DNA of 64,000 nt from Sulfitobacter sabulilitoris (GTDB lineage Bacteria > Pseudomonadota > Alphaproteobacteria > Rhodobacterales > Rhodobacteraceae), in contig NZ_VANS01000005.1 of the NCBI RefSeq assembly GCF_005887615.1, positions 62,001 through 126,000 of the forward strand, given 5' to 3'. Every line of letters begins with the position of its first letter. Positions within the stretch are counted from its first letter, which is position 1. Below, piece after piece: positions 36,897 to 45,967 of the stretch. The notes under the pieces were generated by a model, which worked only from the letters and a program-made list of their open reading frames with translations, was not told the DNA's origin and did no database searches. The translations under genes were made by a program, and so were the position numbers.

Positions 36897-38378
36897 CTAC
36901 TCTGACAAGGTCAGCGCCACGAACCGAGGATCACCCGCCCGGCGCACCAGCAACAGCAACGACTTTCGCCCCGCATCCTCGGCGGCCTCGACCCGGGCTT
37001 CCAGATCGGCGATGTTCGAAATCTTCTGCTGACCGGCTTCGGTGATGATGTCGCCGGCGCGCAGACCTTTCTCGTAGGCCTCCGACGTCTCGTCCACATC
37101 CGTCACGGCCAAGCCGTCCATGCCGTTGTCCGCGCCCAGTTGTTCGCGCAGCTCGTCGGTGAGCGGGGTCAAGGTCAGGCCAAGCAGATCCTTGGTCGTC
37201 GGCGCCTCCTCCTCGGGGGCTTCGTCCTCCGCTGTCGCGGCGGGTGTGGCGCCTTCGGCATCCTCGCGGCGGCCCAGCGTCACCGCCAGCGTCCGGCTTT
37301 CACCATCGCGCATCACGACGACCTGAACGGTTTCGCCCACCGGGCTGTTGCCGACCTGCCGGACCAGACCGCGGGTATCCTCGACCTCCTTGCCACCGAA
37401 TTCGACGATCACGTCACCCGCCTCGAGACCGGCATCGCGTGCGGGACCTTCGGGCACGTCGGTGATCAGCGCGCCGCGGGCCGCCTCGAGGCCCATCGCC
37501 TCGGCCACGTCCTCGGTCACGTCCTGAATGCGCACACCCAGCCAGCCGCGGCGGGTTTCACCGAATTCCTTGAGCTGATCGACCACGCGCGTGACCACGT
37601 TGGAGGCCATCGAGAAACCGATCCCGATCGATCCGCCGTTGGGCGACAGGATCGCGGTGTTCACGCCTATCACATCGCCGTCCATGTTGAAGAGCGGCCC
37701 GCCCGAATTGCCCCGGTTGATCGCGGCGTCGGTCTGGATGTAGTCGTCGTAGGTGCCGCTCAGGGCGCGGTTGCGCGCCGAGACGATGCCCGCCGAGACG
37801 GAAAAGCCCTGGCCCAGGGGGTTGCCCATCGCGATGACCCAATCGCCCACCCGGGCCGCATCGCTGTCGCCGAAGGACACGAAGGGCAGACCGTTTTCCG
37901 CCTCGACCTTCAGCAGCGCGATATCGGTGTTGGGGTCGGTGCCGATCACGGTGGCGGGCAGTTCCTCGCCCGAGAAGAATTCGATCAGGATTTCATCCGC
38001 GCCGTCGATGACGTGGTTGTTCGTCACGACATAGCCATCTTGCGAAATCACGAAGCCGGAACCCAGCGCCGAAGACCGGCGGGGCCGGTCGCCATTGCCA
38101 CGGTTGCGGTCCTGAAACTCGCGAAAGAAATCCTCGAAGGGTGATCCTTCGGGCACGATGCCCTGCGGCCCGGTGCGCCCCGCGACGGTGGTGGTGGTGG
38201 TGATGTTGACCACCGAGGGGCTGATCTGTTCGGCCAGCGGGGCGAGGCTTTCCTGGCCTGCCTGCGCGCTCAGCGTCTGCACCAGCGCAAAGGTCAGGGC
38301 AAGCGTGCCCAGCCAAAGCGCCCGGAACGCCGCGAGGCTGGGTTTGAAAGTGGACAGGGATACTGCCTTGGGCTGCAT
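36897..38378 (-). CDS. degP: Periplasmic serine protease/chaperone, Do (DegP/HtrA) family
   Basis: Degrades or refolds misfolded envelope proteins. The 493-residue protein has a signal/anchor helix (ALWLGTLALTFALVQTLSAQ, about 20-39), a complete protease domain with His122 (TNNHVIDG), Asp152 (NTDIALLK) and Ser225 (NRGNSGGPLF), and two PDZ domains (GWLGVRIQDV...GLEAGDVIVEFGG, then LLGLTLTPL...GLRAGDIITEAG). Between them lies an acidic Ala/Glu linker. The long Q-linker after LA loop region (EGSPFEDFFREFQDRNRG) fits DegQ/MucD rather than DegP proper. It lies upstream of hflKC-DUF2065 on the strand's downstream end, a common Rhodobacterales order. A stress-type promoter and a leader inverted repeat are present. 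Confidence 0.96.
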   Translation of the reverse strand: MQPKAVSLSTFKPSLAAFRALWLGTLALTFALVQTLSAQAGQESLAPLAEQISPSVVNITTTTTVAGRTGPQGIVPEGSPFEDFFREFQDRNRGNGDRPRRSSALGSGFVISQDGYVVTNNHVIDGADEILIEFFSGEELPATVIGTDPNTDIALLKVEAENGLPFVSFGDSDAARVGDWVIAMGNPLGQGFSVSAGIVSARNRALSGTYDDYIQTDAAINRGNSGGPLFNMDGDVIGVNTAILSPNGGSIGIGFSMASNVVTRVVDQLKEFGETRRGWLGVRIQDVTEDVAEAMGLEAARGALITDVPEGPARDAGLEAGDVIVEFGGKEVEDTRGLVRQVGNSPVGETVQVVVMRDGESRTLAVTLGRREDAEGATPAATAEDEAPEEEAPTTKDLLGLTLTPLTDELREQLGADNGMDGLAVTDVDETSEAYEKGLRAGDIITEAGQQKISNIADLEARVEAAEDAGRKSLLLLVRRAGDPRFVALTLSE

Positions 38379-38428
38379 GCGTCTTCTCCTGAGATATCAA
38401 GCGGCGGGCCAAGTAAGGCCCGACCGGC

Positions 38429-38473
38429 GCGCAGATGCGCGGTTTGGTATGAATGGTGCCCCCGCATCTGCGC
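38429..38473. repeat. 11-bp inverted repeat in the degP leader
   Basis: GCGCAGATGCG (38429-38439) and CGCATCTGCGC (38463-38473) are perfectly complementary with a 23-nt loop, starting 51 bp upstream of the degP ATG. In RNA it would form a stable hairpin, possibly a regulator-binding site or a terminator of the preceding unit; no T-run follows. Confidence 0.65.
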
Positions 38474-38488
38474 GGCTGCAACACCAAA

Positions 38489-38514
38489 GATGTATCGCGC
38501 GCACAGGGTTTCAA
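38489..38514 (-). promoter_or_regulatory. Possible heat-shock-type promoter of degP
   Basis: Minus-strand TTGAAA (38509-38514) and TACATC (38489-38494) are separated by only 14 bp, too short for sigma-70 but within the range of RpoH (sigma-32) promoters. The predicted start would give a leader of about 104 nt containing the inverted repeat. By-eye call. Confidence 0.35.
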
Positions 38515-38640
38515 CAGCCGGTTACCAAAGCGTGAACACGAAACGGTGCGCCGATGCGCCATGCGTTTTGGGAATCTGCCCCAAACCGGCAGGTATTTCA
38601 CGCCAGAGGAAACACACGCAGCACCGATGCGGGACGAAGG

Positions 38641-38838
38641 TCAGAGGCCCAGCTGGTAGGCCGCCCAGACCAGCAACAGCCCAGAGACCGCCGCCAGAAG
38701 GCCGATCTGGCGCAGCGCGGGTTCGGGCAGTTGCCGCAGGGCTTCAAGCATCCGTTCAATAAGCGAAGGGGCCAGCGCATAGGCCAGCCCCTCCACGATC
38801 AACACCAGCCCGAGGGCCAGAAGACCGGTCGCGATCAT
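38641..38838 (-). CDS. DUF2065 small membrane protein
   Basis: A 65-residue protein with two hydrophobic helices, ATGLLALGLVLIVEGLAYAL and QIGLLAAVSGLLLVWAAYQL, joined by a short polar loop (RMLEALRQLPEPALR), the standard DUF2065 form. Its ATG overlaps the hflC stop by four bases. DUF2065 genes regularly follow hflC in proteobacteria, which hints at a role with the HflKC/FtsH complex, though none is shown. Confidence 0.92.
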   Translation of the reverse strand: MIATGLLALGLVLIVEGLAYALAPSLIERMLEALRQLPEPALRQIGLLAAVSGLLLVWAAYQLGL

Positions 38839-39725
38839 TGGTCGACGGGCGCTTGCCTGCCGCCCGACCGCAGGTATTCGAAGAATTCGCTGTCCGGTGT
38901 CATCACCATGGACGAATTGCTTCCCTGCAGCGCGTTCTCATAAGCCTGCATCGACCGGTAGAAGGCGAAGAATTCAGGATCCTGACCAAAGGCTTCGGCA
39001 AAGATCCCGTTGCGGCGCGCATCGGCCTCACCCCGGATCACCTGCGCTTCGCGCTCGGCCTCTGACATCGTTTCGGTCACGGTCCGGTCCGCGAGGGCCC
39101 GCACACGCTGCGCGGCCTCGTTACCCCGGGCGATCTCGTCGGCGGCTTCGCGTTCACGCTCGGCGCGCATCCGGGCGAATGTCGCCTCGAGGTTCTGCGT
39201 CGGCAGGTTCGTCTGCTTGAGCCGCACGTCCACCACGTCGAGGCCAAGACCGCGCGCACTGGCCTTGGCTTGGTCGCGGATCCGGTTCATCAGGATGCGG
39301 CGATCTTCCGACAGGATGGTGTCGGAGGTCACCTGATCGGCACCCAGAACTTCGCGGATCTGTGCGTTGAGGATCGACGACAGACGGTCTTCGGCGGCGC
39401 GCAGGCCACCGACGCCAACGGCCTGACGGAACTGCACGACATCCGAGATGCGGTAGCGCGCGAACGCGTCCACGACGAGACGGCGATCGTCCGAGGGCGT
39501 GACCTCGATCACGTCGGTATCGAGGCTCAGGATCCGGTCGTCATAGCGCACGACCTCCTGGATGAGCGGGATCTTGAAGTTCAGGCCCGGCTCTTCCTTG
39601 ACCGACTTGATCTGTCCGAATTGCAGGACCAGCGCCTTTTCGCGTTCATCGACGACGAAGATGGAGGACATGCCGACGGCCAGAAGAACGACGATCAGCG
39701 GGATGAGAAATGTTGTCTTGCGCAT
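38835..39725 (-). CDS. hflC: FtsH-protease regulator HflC
   Basis: One of two SPFH/prohibitin proteins forming a large membrane cage around FtsH and tuning its access to membrane-protein substrates. The 296 residues start with a single anchor helix (FLIPLIVVLLAVGMSSIFVV, about 5-24), then the SPFH domain (EREKALVLQFGQIKSV, EEPGLNFKIPLIQEVV, DAFARYRISDVVQFRQAVG) and the coiled REREAADEIARGNEAAQRVR region. It follows hflK by two bases and is coupled to DUF2065 by ATGA overlap. Confidence 0.97.
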   Translation of the reverse strand: MRKTTFLIPLIVVLLAVGMSSIFVVDEREKALVLQFGQIKSVKEEPGLNFKIPLIQEVVRYDDRILSLDTDVIEVTPSDDRRLVVDAFARYRISDVVQFRQAVGVGGLRAAEDRLSSILNAQIREVLGADQVTSDTILSEDRRILMNRIRDQAKASARGLGLDVVDVRLKQTNLPTQNLEATFARMRAEREREAADEIARGNEAAQRVRALADRTVTETMSEAEREAQVIRGEADARRNGIFAEAFGQDPEFFAFYRSMQAYENALQGSNSSMVMTPDSEFFEYLRSGGRQAPVDQ

Positions 39726-39727
39726 GA

Positions 39728-40921
39728 TCAGTTCCCCTGCTGAGTGGTTGCGGCGGTGCCGCGGTTCAGTTCGTTGAGCGGCAGGTAGGGCACGACGCCG
39801 CTGCCATTGCCGTCTCCGCCGCTGACCACGCTTTCATCCAGAATGGTCTTGTTCACCGATCCCAGCACTTTCTCCATCGTCTCGAGGTAGAGGCGCTTGC
39901 GCGTCACATCCTCGGCCTTTCTGTATTCCTCAAGCACCGAGATGAAGCGGCTTGCATCACCCAGCGCGTTGTTGACGACGCGGGCGCGGTAGCCTTCGGC
40001 ATCCTCGAGGATCTGGGCCGCGTTACCACGGGCCTGGGCGAGGTTGCGGTTGGCATAGGCATCCGCCTGCCGCTGAAGCCGGTCGCGTTCCTGCTCGGCG
40101 GCCTGCACTTCGCGGAAGCTGTCGATGACCTCGTTGGGCGGGTCGGCCTTGTCGAGGTTGACGCGCACGATGGTGATCCCGCTTTCGTAGGCGTCCAGCG
40201 TGGCCTGGATGTCGGCCATCGCGGTATCGGCGATGATCCCCCGGTCGCGGTTCAGGATCGGCGCCAGCGTGCTGGCCGCGATGATCTCGCGCATCACGGA
40301 TTCAGACACCGCCTGCACCGTCAGCTTGGGATCGTTGAGGTTGAACAGAAGCTTGGCCGGGTCGGAGATGTTCCAGACCACCTGAAAGTCGATGTCGACG
40401 ATATTGGCGTCGGTGGTCAGCATCAGGCCGGTTTCGTTGCCGCCACGGCGCACGCCGATGTCCTCTGTCCGCTCCGACGTCACGTTGACGACTTCGGCCG
40501 TGACAAGTGGCCAGGGCGCAAAGTTGAGGCCCGGATTGCCGGTGGAGGAATATTCGCCCAGCAAAAGCTCGACCGATTGCTCCTCGGGTTTGACCGTATA
40601 GAAGCTTGCCATGCCCCAAAGGATCACGGCGGCCACGGCTGCGATGCCGATGGTGCCACGGGTGAACAACGGTCCGCCGCCGCCACCGCCGGTGCCGCGA
40701 CCGCCACCGGGCCGATTGCCACCGCGGCCGCCCATCAGGACACGAAGCTGTTCTTGCCCCTTGCGCACCAGTTCGTCGATTTCAGGGATCTGCGGGCCTT
40801 CGCCATCGGGCCTGCGTCCGCCGGAGGGCGGCCGGTTGCCACCCCGCGGGCGATCGCCGCCATTGTCACCGCCACCAGAATTTCCGCCGCCACCCCAAGG
40901 GCCGCCACTGTTACCTGCCAT
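39728..40921 (-). CDS. hflK: FtsH-protease regulator HflK
   Basis: The partner of HflC in the FtsH-containing cage. The 397-residue protein has a Gly/Arg-rich cytoplasmic N-terminus (about 1-85, GPWGGGGNSGG and NRPGGGRGTGGGGGGPL), an anchor helix (GIAAVAAVILWGMASFYTV), an SPFH domain (EEQSVELLLGEYSSTGNPGL, NFAPWPLVTAEVVNV) and a coiled region (QAAEQERDRLQRQADAYANR) that ends in a flexible tail. Such Gly-rich N-termini are usual for alphaproteobacterial HflK. Its start is the first in the hflK-hflC-DUF2065-degP direction of transcription. Confidence 0.97.
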   Translation of the reverse strand: MAGNSGGPWGGGGNSGGGDNGGDRPRGGNRPPSGGRRPDGEGPQIPEIDELVRKGQEQLRVLMGGRGGNRPGGGRGTGGGGGGPLFTRGTIGIAAVAAVILWGMASFYTVKPEEQSVELLLGEYSSTGNPGLNFAPWPLVTAEVVNVTSERTEDIGVRRGGNETGLMLTTDANIVDIDFQVVWNISDPAKLLFNLNDPKLTVQAVSESVMREIIAASTLAPILNRDRGIIADTAMADIQATLDAYESGITIVRVNLDKADPPNEVIDSFREVQAAEQERDRLQRQADAYANRNLAQARGNAAQILEDAEGYRARVVNNALGDASRFISVLEEYRKAEDVTRKRLYLETMEKVLGSVNKTILDESVVSGGDGNGSGVVPYLPLNELNRGTAATTQQGN

Positions 40922-40998
40922 AAAACGTCTCTTCCCCTTGTTGATCCGCGCCTTGCGCGCTCAATCATTGCCTTTAACTGTGCTCTATCCGTCGAAAT

Positions 40999-42474
40999 TC
41001 AAGCGGTGCGCACCGGTGTCTTCATCGTCACGATTTCCTCGGACATGGTGGGATGCACGGCGACGGTGCGGTCGAAATCCTCTTTGGTGGCGCCCATCTT
41101 GATCGCGATACCGGCAAGCTGGATCATCTCGCCCGCGTTCGGTGCGACGATGTGACAGCCCAGGACCGTCCGGTTGTCGCGCGACACGACAAGCTTCATC
41201 AGCACGCGGTCGGGCTTGCCGGCAAAAGCGGTCTGCATCGGGCGGAACGAGGTGCAGTAGATCTCGACCGGTTCGCGGTCGCGGGCCTCCTCCTCGCTCA
41301 GGCCGATGGTGCCCATCTCGGGTTGGGTGAAAATCGCACTTGGGATCAGCTCGTGATCGACCGGCGTCGGGTTGCCCTTGAACACCGTCTCGACAAAGGC
41401 CATGCCTTCGCGGATGGCCACGGGCGTCAGGTTCACCCGGTCTGTCACGTCGCCGATGGCGTAAATCGACGGCACGCCCGTCTGGCTGTATTCGTCCACG
41501 ACGATCTGGCCCCTGCGCCCCAGCTTCACGCCCGTGTCCTCCAGGCCCATGTCCCGGGTGTTGGGGTCACGGCCGGTGGCGAACAACACCACGTCGAATT
41601 CCTTTTCGCCGCCATTCGTGGATTTGACCCAGACCGGTCCTTCGCGGCCGCCCACGGGTGCCGTGCCTTTTTGCGCCACATCGCGGCGCTGCTCTGCACT
41701 GGCGCCCATCGCCGCGTCCGACGCGGTGCCCGCGCGGCTCATGGAATGGTCTTCGTCGGCGCGCGCCATCTCGACGATATTGGTGCCGACGTGCAGGTCG
41801 ATGCCGCTCTCGCGCATGGCTTCGGCCACCAGTCCGCGCGCCTCGTCGTCAAAGCCGCGCAGGATCTGCGCACCGCGGTAGTATTGCGTGACCTCCACCC
41901 CCAGACCGTTCATGATGCAGGCGAATTCACAGGCGATATAGCCGCCGCCGATGATCAGCATCGACTTCGGCAGGTTTTCGAGGTGAAAAATGTCGTCCGA
42001 CACGATGCCCAGGTCGGCGTTGGGCAGATCGGGCCGGACCGGGTGGCCGCCAGTCGCCACAAGGATATGCCGGGCGGTCTTGACCTCGCCGGTGGACAGC
42101 TCGACGGTATGCGCGTCCTTCAGGGTCGCGCGCGCATCGAAGGTATCCACGCCAGAGCCTTTGAGCAGGTTGCGGTACACGTCCTCGAGCCGGTCCAGTT
42201 CGGTGTGCAGATGCGTGCGAAAGGTTTTCCAGTCGAACGCGCCGGTGGTGAACTCCCAGCCGTAGGCCTTGGCGTCATCGACCACGCCGGCGTATTCCGA
42301 GGCAAAGACCATCAGCTTTTTCGGCACGCAGCCCCGGATCACGCAGGTCCCGCCGTACCGGCTTTCCTCGGCCAGCGCGACACGGGCGCCCGCGTCACCG
42401 GCCGCCACGCGCGCCGCGCGCACGCCGCCGGAGCCGCCGCCGATGACGAAGAGGTCATAGTCAAATTCGCTCAT
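40999..42474 (-). CDS. gor: Glutathione-disulfide reductase
   Basis: Reduces oxidised glutathione with NADPH. The 491-residue flavoprotein has FAD-binding DLFVIGGGSGGVRAARVAA, the redox pair C44-C49 (GGTCVIRGCVPKK), the second Rossmann motif IIGGGYIACEFACIMNGLG, FATGRDPNTR, AIGDVTDRVNLTPVAIREG and the interface HPTMSEE. An unusual polar insertion at about 239-279 (ADEDHSMSRAGTASDAAMGA, then SAEQRRDVAQKGTAPVGG) interrupts the NADPH domain; without it the protein would be of normal size (about 450). It is monocistronic or linked to the lipoprotein gene upstream by 84 bp. Confidence 0.95.
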   Translation of the reverse strand: MSEFDYDLFVIGGGSGGVRAARVAAGDAGARVALAEESRYGGTCVIRGCVPKKLMVFASEYAGVVDDAKAYGWEFTTGAFDWKTFRTHLHTELDRLEDVYRNLLKGSGVDTFDARATLKDAHTVELSTGEVKTARHILVATGGHPVRPDLPNADLGIVSDDIFHLENLPKSMLIIGGGYIACEFACIMNGLGVEVTQYYRGAQILRGFDDEARGLVAEAMRESGIDLHVGTNIVEMARADEDHSMSRAGTASDAAMGASAEQRRDVAQKGTAPVGGREGPVWVKSTNGGEKEFDVVLFATGRDPNTRDMGLEDTGVKLGRRGQIVVDEYSQTGVPSIYAIGDVTDRVNLTPVAIREGMAFVETVFKGNPTPVDHELIPSAIFTQPEMGTIGLSEEEARDREPVEIYCTSFRPMQTAFAGKPDRVLMKLVVSRDNRTVLGCHIVAPNAGEMIQLAGIAIKMGATKEDFDRTVAVHPTMSEEIVTMKTPVRTA

Positions 42475-42558
42475 GGGACACCTCGCTTACAGATATGCTG
42501 CGAGGCGGTATCCCATAGCCCCGGATCAAAGGCCAGACACCCGCCCCAGAAAGTTGGT

Positions 42559-43128
42559 TCAGCCCGCCCCGGCCAGGATCCTGCGCTTTTCGGCAAAGAC
42601 CTCGGCGCGCGGGCGCCAGGCATAGCTCTTGTCCTCGGCCGGCGGGCCCCAGTAAAGCGGCCCGCCAAAGCGCCAGGGGTCCAGCACGAGGCCCTCGTGC
42701 CAGTCCTCTCCGGCGGCGCTGGCGATCACCGTACTGTGGTCGATGCGCCAGAGCCGGCCCGCGTTGGCGATGGCCCGGTGCAGGCGCAGCGTCTGGAAAT
42801 TCTCGGCGGCCAGACGGCTTTCCATGTCATCGGCCCAGTGCCAGCACAGGCCGCGGGGCCGCTGGCCGGCGTTCACCTTCATGTTGTGCACGATGGCGGA
42901 ATCGGTGACGCCGTAGTCGCGGGCAAGCTGGCGCGGATAGACCAGCGCGATGCGCGCGGCACGGGCGGCCTCCTCCGGGTCAACCTGGGGGCCCAACGCC
43001 ACCAGGTCGCGCGTCAGGGCGGCGATCTGCGCGTCGCCGACGGGGGCCGCGCGGTCCATCGGTGCGCCACAGGCGGCCAGACCCGCGAGCGCGCAAACCG
43101 CCAACACCTTGAGGAATGCGTTCACCAT
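42559..43128 (-). CDS. Lipoprotein of unknown function (189 aa)
   Basis: The signal peptide ends in lipobox LAAC (Cys20), so the protein is probably lipid-anchored. The mature domain contains QPRGLCWHWADDMESRL-like RPRGLCWHWADDMESRLAAE, HRAIANAGRLWRIDHSTVIA and GLVLDPWRFGGPLYWGP, a conserved Trp-rich pattern I have seen called conserved hypothetical in Rhodobacterales. No known fold or enzyme motif is clear. It lies 13 bp downstream of rpiA on the same strand, so both likely share a transcript. Confidence 0.75.
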   Translation of the reverse strand: MVNAFLKVLAVCALAGLAACGAPMDRAAPVGDAQIAALTRDLVALGPQVDPEEAARAARIALVYPRQLARDYGVTDSAIVHNMKVNAGQRPRGLCWHWADDMESRLAAENFQTLRLHRAIANAGRLWRIDHSTVIASAAGEDWHEGLVLDPWRFGGPLYWGPPAEDKSYAWRPRAEVFAEKRRILAGAG

Positions 43129-43141
43129 CGCGCCGCCGGGG

Positions 43142-43930
43142 TCAATCGCTCAGATCGGAAAACAGGTTGTCGGTCTCGACGAAGTCCAGCCGCTCGGTGG
43201 CCACGGTTCCTTCGTTGATGTCGCGCACCTCGACCCGGCCATCGCCGTAGCCGATCACGACCGCGTCGCAGATATCGATGAAAAGGCCATTCTCAACCAC
43301 GCCGGGCATCTGGTTGAGCACCAGCGCCAGCTGGCGCGCGTTGCCGATGCGGTTCAGGTGCAGATCGAGGATGTGATTGCCCTCGTCGGTGATGAAGGGC
43401 CTGTCGCCGTTCATGCGCAGGGACGATTGCCGCCCCAGCACGTCCATCGAGATCAGCGTCTCTTCGACCAGCGCCTGCGTGGTCTGCCAGCCGAAGGGGA
43501 TCACCTCGATCGGCAGGGGAAAGGCGCCGAGGGTTTCGACCTCCTTGCCGATGTCGGCGATCACGACCATCTGGTCGCTGGCGGTGGCGACGATCTTTTC
43601 TTGCAGCAACGCGCCGCCGCCGCCCTTGATCAGGTTCAGATCGCCGTCGAATTCATCCGCCCCGTCGATCGTCAGATCCAGCCATTTCGCCTCGTCGAGC
43701 GAAATCACCTCGATACCGACATCGCGCGCCAGTTCGGCGGTGCGGGTCGATGTCGGCACGCCCTTGATGCGCAACCCGTCCTCGCGCACCATTTCGCCAA
43801 GGCAGCGCACAAGCCAGGCGGCGGTGCTGCCGGTGCCAAGCCCGACGCGCATCCCGTCCTCGACGAACTGGGCCGCCCGCTTGGCGGCGACGAACTTGGC
43901 CTTGTCGATGGGCGACAACTCTCCGGACAT
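43142..43930 (-). CDS. rpiA: Ribose-5-phosphate isomerase A
   Basis: Interconverts ribose-5-phosphate and ribulose-5-phosphate in the pentose phosphate and Calvin pathways. The 262-residue protein holds the RpiA signatures GMRVGLGTGSTAAWLVRCLG, LTIDGADEFDGDLNLIKGGG, ATASDQMVVIADIGKEV, PIEVIPFGW and EGNHILDLHLNRI. It is longer than E. coli RpiA (219) by a C-terminal extension (VRDINEGTVATERLDFVET), common in alphaproteobacteria. The ATG at 43930 begins MSGELSPIDKAKFVAAKRAA. Confidence 0.97.
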   Translation of the reverse strand: MSGELSPIDKAKFVAAKRAAQFVEDGMRVGLGTGSTAAWLVRCLGEMVREDGLRIKGVPTSTRTAELARDVGIEVISLDEAKWLDLTIDGADEFDGDLNLIKGGGGALLQEKIVATASDQMVVIADIGKEVETLGAFPLPIEVIPFGWQTTQALVEETLISMDVLGRQSSLRMNGDRPFITDEGNHILDLHLNRIGNARQLALVLNQMPGVVENGLFIDICDAVVIGYGDGRVEVRDINEGTVATERLDFVETDNLFSDLSD

Positions 43931-44030
43931 ATGACTTTCCCCGCAATCACGTGGCGCCCTTATACGCAGGACAGCCCTTGGGTGCGAGGGTCAATGCAGC
44001 GGAACATCCGGTTTTCTGCGCCCTGCCCGG

Positions 44031-44186
44031 TCATCGCCCCGCGACAGCCGGCGGCAACGCGGCAAGCGCGGACGCATGCGCGGGCGCCGAAGCGTCCGGC
44101 CCGGCCCAGACCGCCCGGAACGGCAGCAGGCACAGCACGACAAGGCCCAGGGCATTCAGCAATCTGATCGCGGCGCGTTTGGTCAT
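44031..44186 (-). CDS. Small exported peptide, unknown (51 aa)
   Basis: A 51-residue product: basic start MTKRAAIR, a hydrophobic helix (LLNALGLVVLCLLPFRAVWA) and an Ala/Pro-rich tail (GPDASAPAHASALAALPPAV), as expected for a short secreted or membrane-anchored peptide. AGGAGGAAC stands seven to eight bases before the ATG, which is better than most sites in this window. It is transcribed toward rpiA with 100 bp between them. Too short to assign to a family. Confidence 0.5.
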   Translation of the reverse strand: MTKRAAIRLLNALGLVVLCLLPFRAVWAGPDASAPAHASALAALPPAVAGR

Positions 44187-44587
44187 GGTTTGTTCCTCCT
44201 GCCGCATACCAACACCAATCAAGGTTAATTCCGTCTTAACATCGCCGCACCTTCACCGCTCTTTTCTGTGGCTCGCGGTGCATGAAGCGTCGCAAACAGC
44301 ACAGGCGTCATGCCGCGCCGGCGTTATATCGCGGGCATGACAGATCGGCCGCCCCCCGCACCAGACCCCGACACGCCGCGCCAGCGGCCCGCGCGGTGCC
44401 GCCCGCGCCCATCGCACCTGTGCCATCACAGCCGGTTTGACCTTGGCGGTCCGCCTGCCCTACACCTGAGCGCGCGGATGCCCGAGCGGCGCGCGGACAC
44501 GGTCCCGCCCGCGCCTAGTCAAGGTCATGGCCGCACACCGTTCACGGCGCGTCGCGCGCCCTTGCCTCCAGAAGAAAGAGCGCCCTG
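44187..44587 (+). other. 401-bp intergenic region between small peptide gene and sdaA
   Basis: No gene I can support. Open frames here (for example from 44310) are Pro/Arg-rich and run into sdaA, as expected from G+C-rich noncoding DNA. It holds divergent promoters for the small exported peptide (leftward) and sdaA (rightward). The sequence is notably C-rich and otherwise unstructured by eye. Confidence 0.6.
44437..44466 (+). promoter_or_regulatory. Possible sdaA promoter
   Basis: TTGACC (44437-44442) and TACACC (44461-44466) with an 18-bp spacer, 121 bp upstream of the sdaA ATG. By-eye sigma-70-type match. Confidence 0.4.
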
Positions 44588-45961
44588 ATGTTTCTGTCCG
44601 TCTTCGATATGTTCAAGGTCGGCATCGGCCCGTCATCGTCGCACACGATGGGCCCGATGGTCGCCGCCGCGCGGTTCCTCGATTTGATGCGCGCCGCGCC
44701 TTTCCGGTTTGCGGGGGTGCGCGCGTCGCTGCATGGCTCGCTTGCCTTTACCGGGGTGGGCCATGCCACCGACCGCGCCACCATCCTCGGTCTGGCGGGG
44801 TATCGGCCCGATACCTACGACCACGCCGCCGCCGAAGCGACCCTGCGCGACATCGCCGAGACCCGGCAGGTGTCGCCCGAGGGGCTGCCGCCGCTGCGAT
44901 TCGACCCCAAGGCGGACATGATATTCGACTATGACACCCCACTGCCCGGCCACGCCAACGGCATGATGCTGATGGCCACCGACGCCCAGGGCGACGTGAC
45001 CCTGCGCGAAACCTATTATTCCATCGGCGGCGGCTTCGTGATGACGCAGGCCGAACTCGACGCTGGCAAGGACACCGACGAGGGCGCGCCGGTGCCCTAT
45101 CCCTTCAAATCCGCGGCCGAGATGCTCGAGATGGCGAAATCTTCGGGCAAGACGATCGCCCAGATGAAACGCGCCAACGAGGAATCGCGCGGCGGCGCCG
45201 AAGGGCTGCGCAGCGGCACCCGGCGGTTATGGCAGGTGATGAACGACTGCATCGACCGGGGGCTGGGCACCGATGGCACGTTGCCGGGCGGCCTCAAGGT
45301 GCGCCGCCGCGCCAAGGGTATCCACGAGGCGTTGCTGGCCGAGCGCGGGATGAACCAGTCCGCGCCGCATACCATCAACGACTGGATGAGCGTCTATGCC
45401 ATGGCGGTGAACGAGGAAAACGCCGCCGGCGGGCAGGTTGTGACCGCGCCCACCAACGGGGCGGCGGGCGTCTTGCCCGCGACGCTGCGCTACTACCTCG
45501 ATCATGTGCCGGGTGCGTCCGAGGCGCATATCGAGGATTTTCTTCTGACCGCCGCCGCGATCGGCGGACTGGTCAAGTTCAACGCCTCCATCTCGGGTGC
45601 CGAAGCGGGGTGTCAGGCCGAAGTGGGCAGCGCCGCCGCCATGGCCGCCGCCGGTCTGTGCGCCGTGATGGGCGGCAGCCCCGAGCAGATCGAGAACGCC
45701 GCCGAGATCGCGCTGGAGCATCACCTGGGCATGACCTGCGACCCGGTGCGCGGGCTGGTGCAGGTGCCCTGCATCGAACGCAATGGCCTGGGCGCGATCA
45801 AGGCCGTGTCGGCGGCCAGCCTTGCCCTGCGCGGCGACGGCGTGCACCTGGTGCCGCTGGATGCCTGTATCGAGACGATGCGCCAGACCGGGGCCGACAT
45901 GAGCGAGAAATACAAGGAAACCTCGCTTGGGGGTCTGGCGGTCAATATCCCCAACTGCTGA
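44588..45961 (+). CDS. sdaA: L-serine ammonia-lyase (single-chain)
   Basis: Converts L-serine to pyruvate and ammonia with a 4Fe-4S cluster. The 457-residue protein has both domains: an N-terminal beta domain opening [20 protein letters not shown] (substrate/regulatory) and a C-terminal alpha domain with [59 protein letters not shown] and the late cysteine in PNC. Three cysteines (AGCQ, MTCDP, VPCIE) fit the cluster ligands. AGAAAGAG precedes the ATG. It is convergent with the thiamine pyrophosphokinase gene, seven bases away. Confidence 0.96.
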   Translation: MFLSVFDMFKVGIGPSSSHTMGPMVAAARFLDLMRAAPFRFAGVRASLHGSLAFTGVGHATDRATILGLAGYRPDTYDHAAAEATLRDIAETRQVSPEGLPPLRFDPKADMIFDYDTPLPGHANGMMLMATDAQGDVTLRETYYSIGGGFVMTQAELDAGKDTDEGAPVPYPFKSAAEMLEMAKSSGKTIAQMKRANEESRGGAEGLRSGTRRLWQVMNDCIDRGLGTDGTLPGGLKVRRRAKGIHEALLAERGMNQSAPHTINDWMSVYAMAVNEENAAGGQVVTAPTNGAAGVLPATLRYYLDHVPGASEAHIEDFLLTAAAIGGLVKFNASISGAEAGCQAEVGSAAAMAAAGLCAVMGGSPEQIENAAEIALEHHLGMTCDPVRGLVQVPCIERNGLGAIKAVSAASLALRGDGVHLVPLDACIETMRQTGADMSEKYKETSLGGLAVNIPNC

Positions 45962-45967
45962 TCGCGA

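Noticed and set aside
44310-44588. Pro/Arg-rich plus-strand ORF before sdaA
   Set aside because: Composition of a chance frame in C-rich DNA; it runs into the sdaA start without its own ribosome site.
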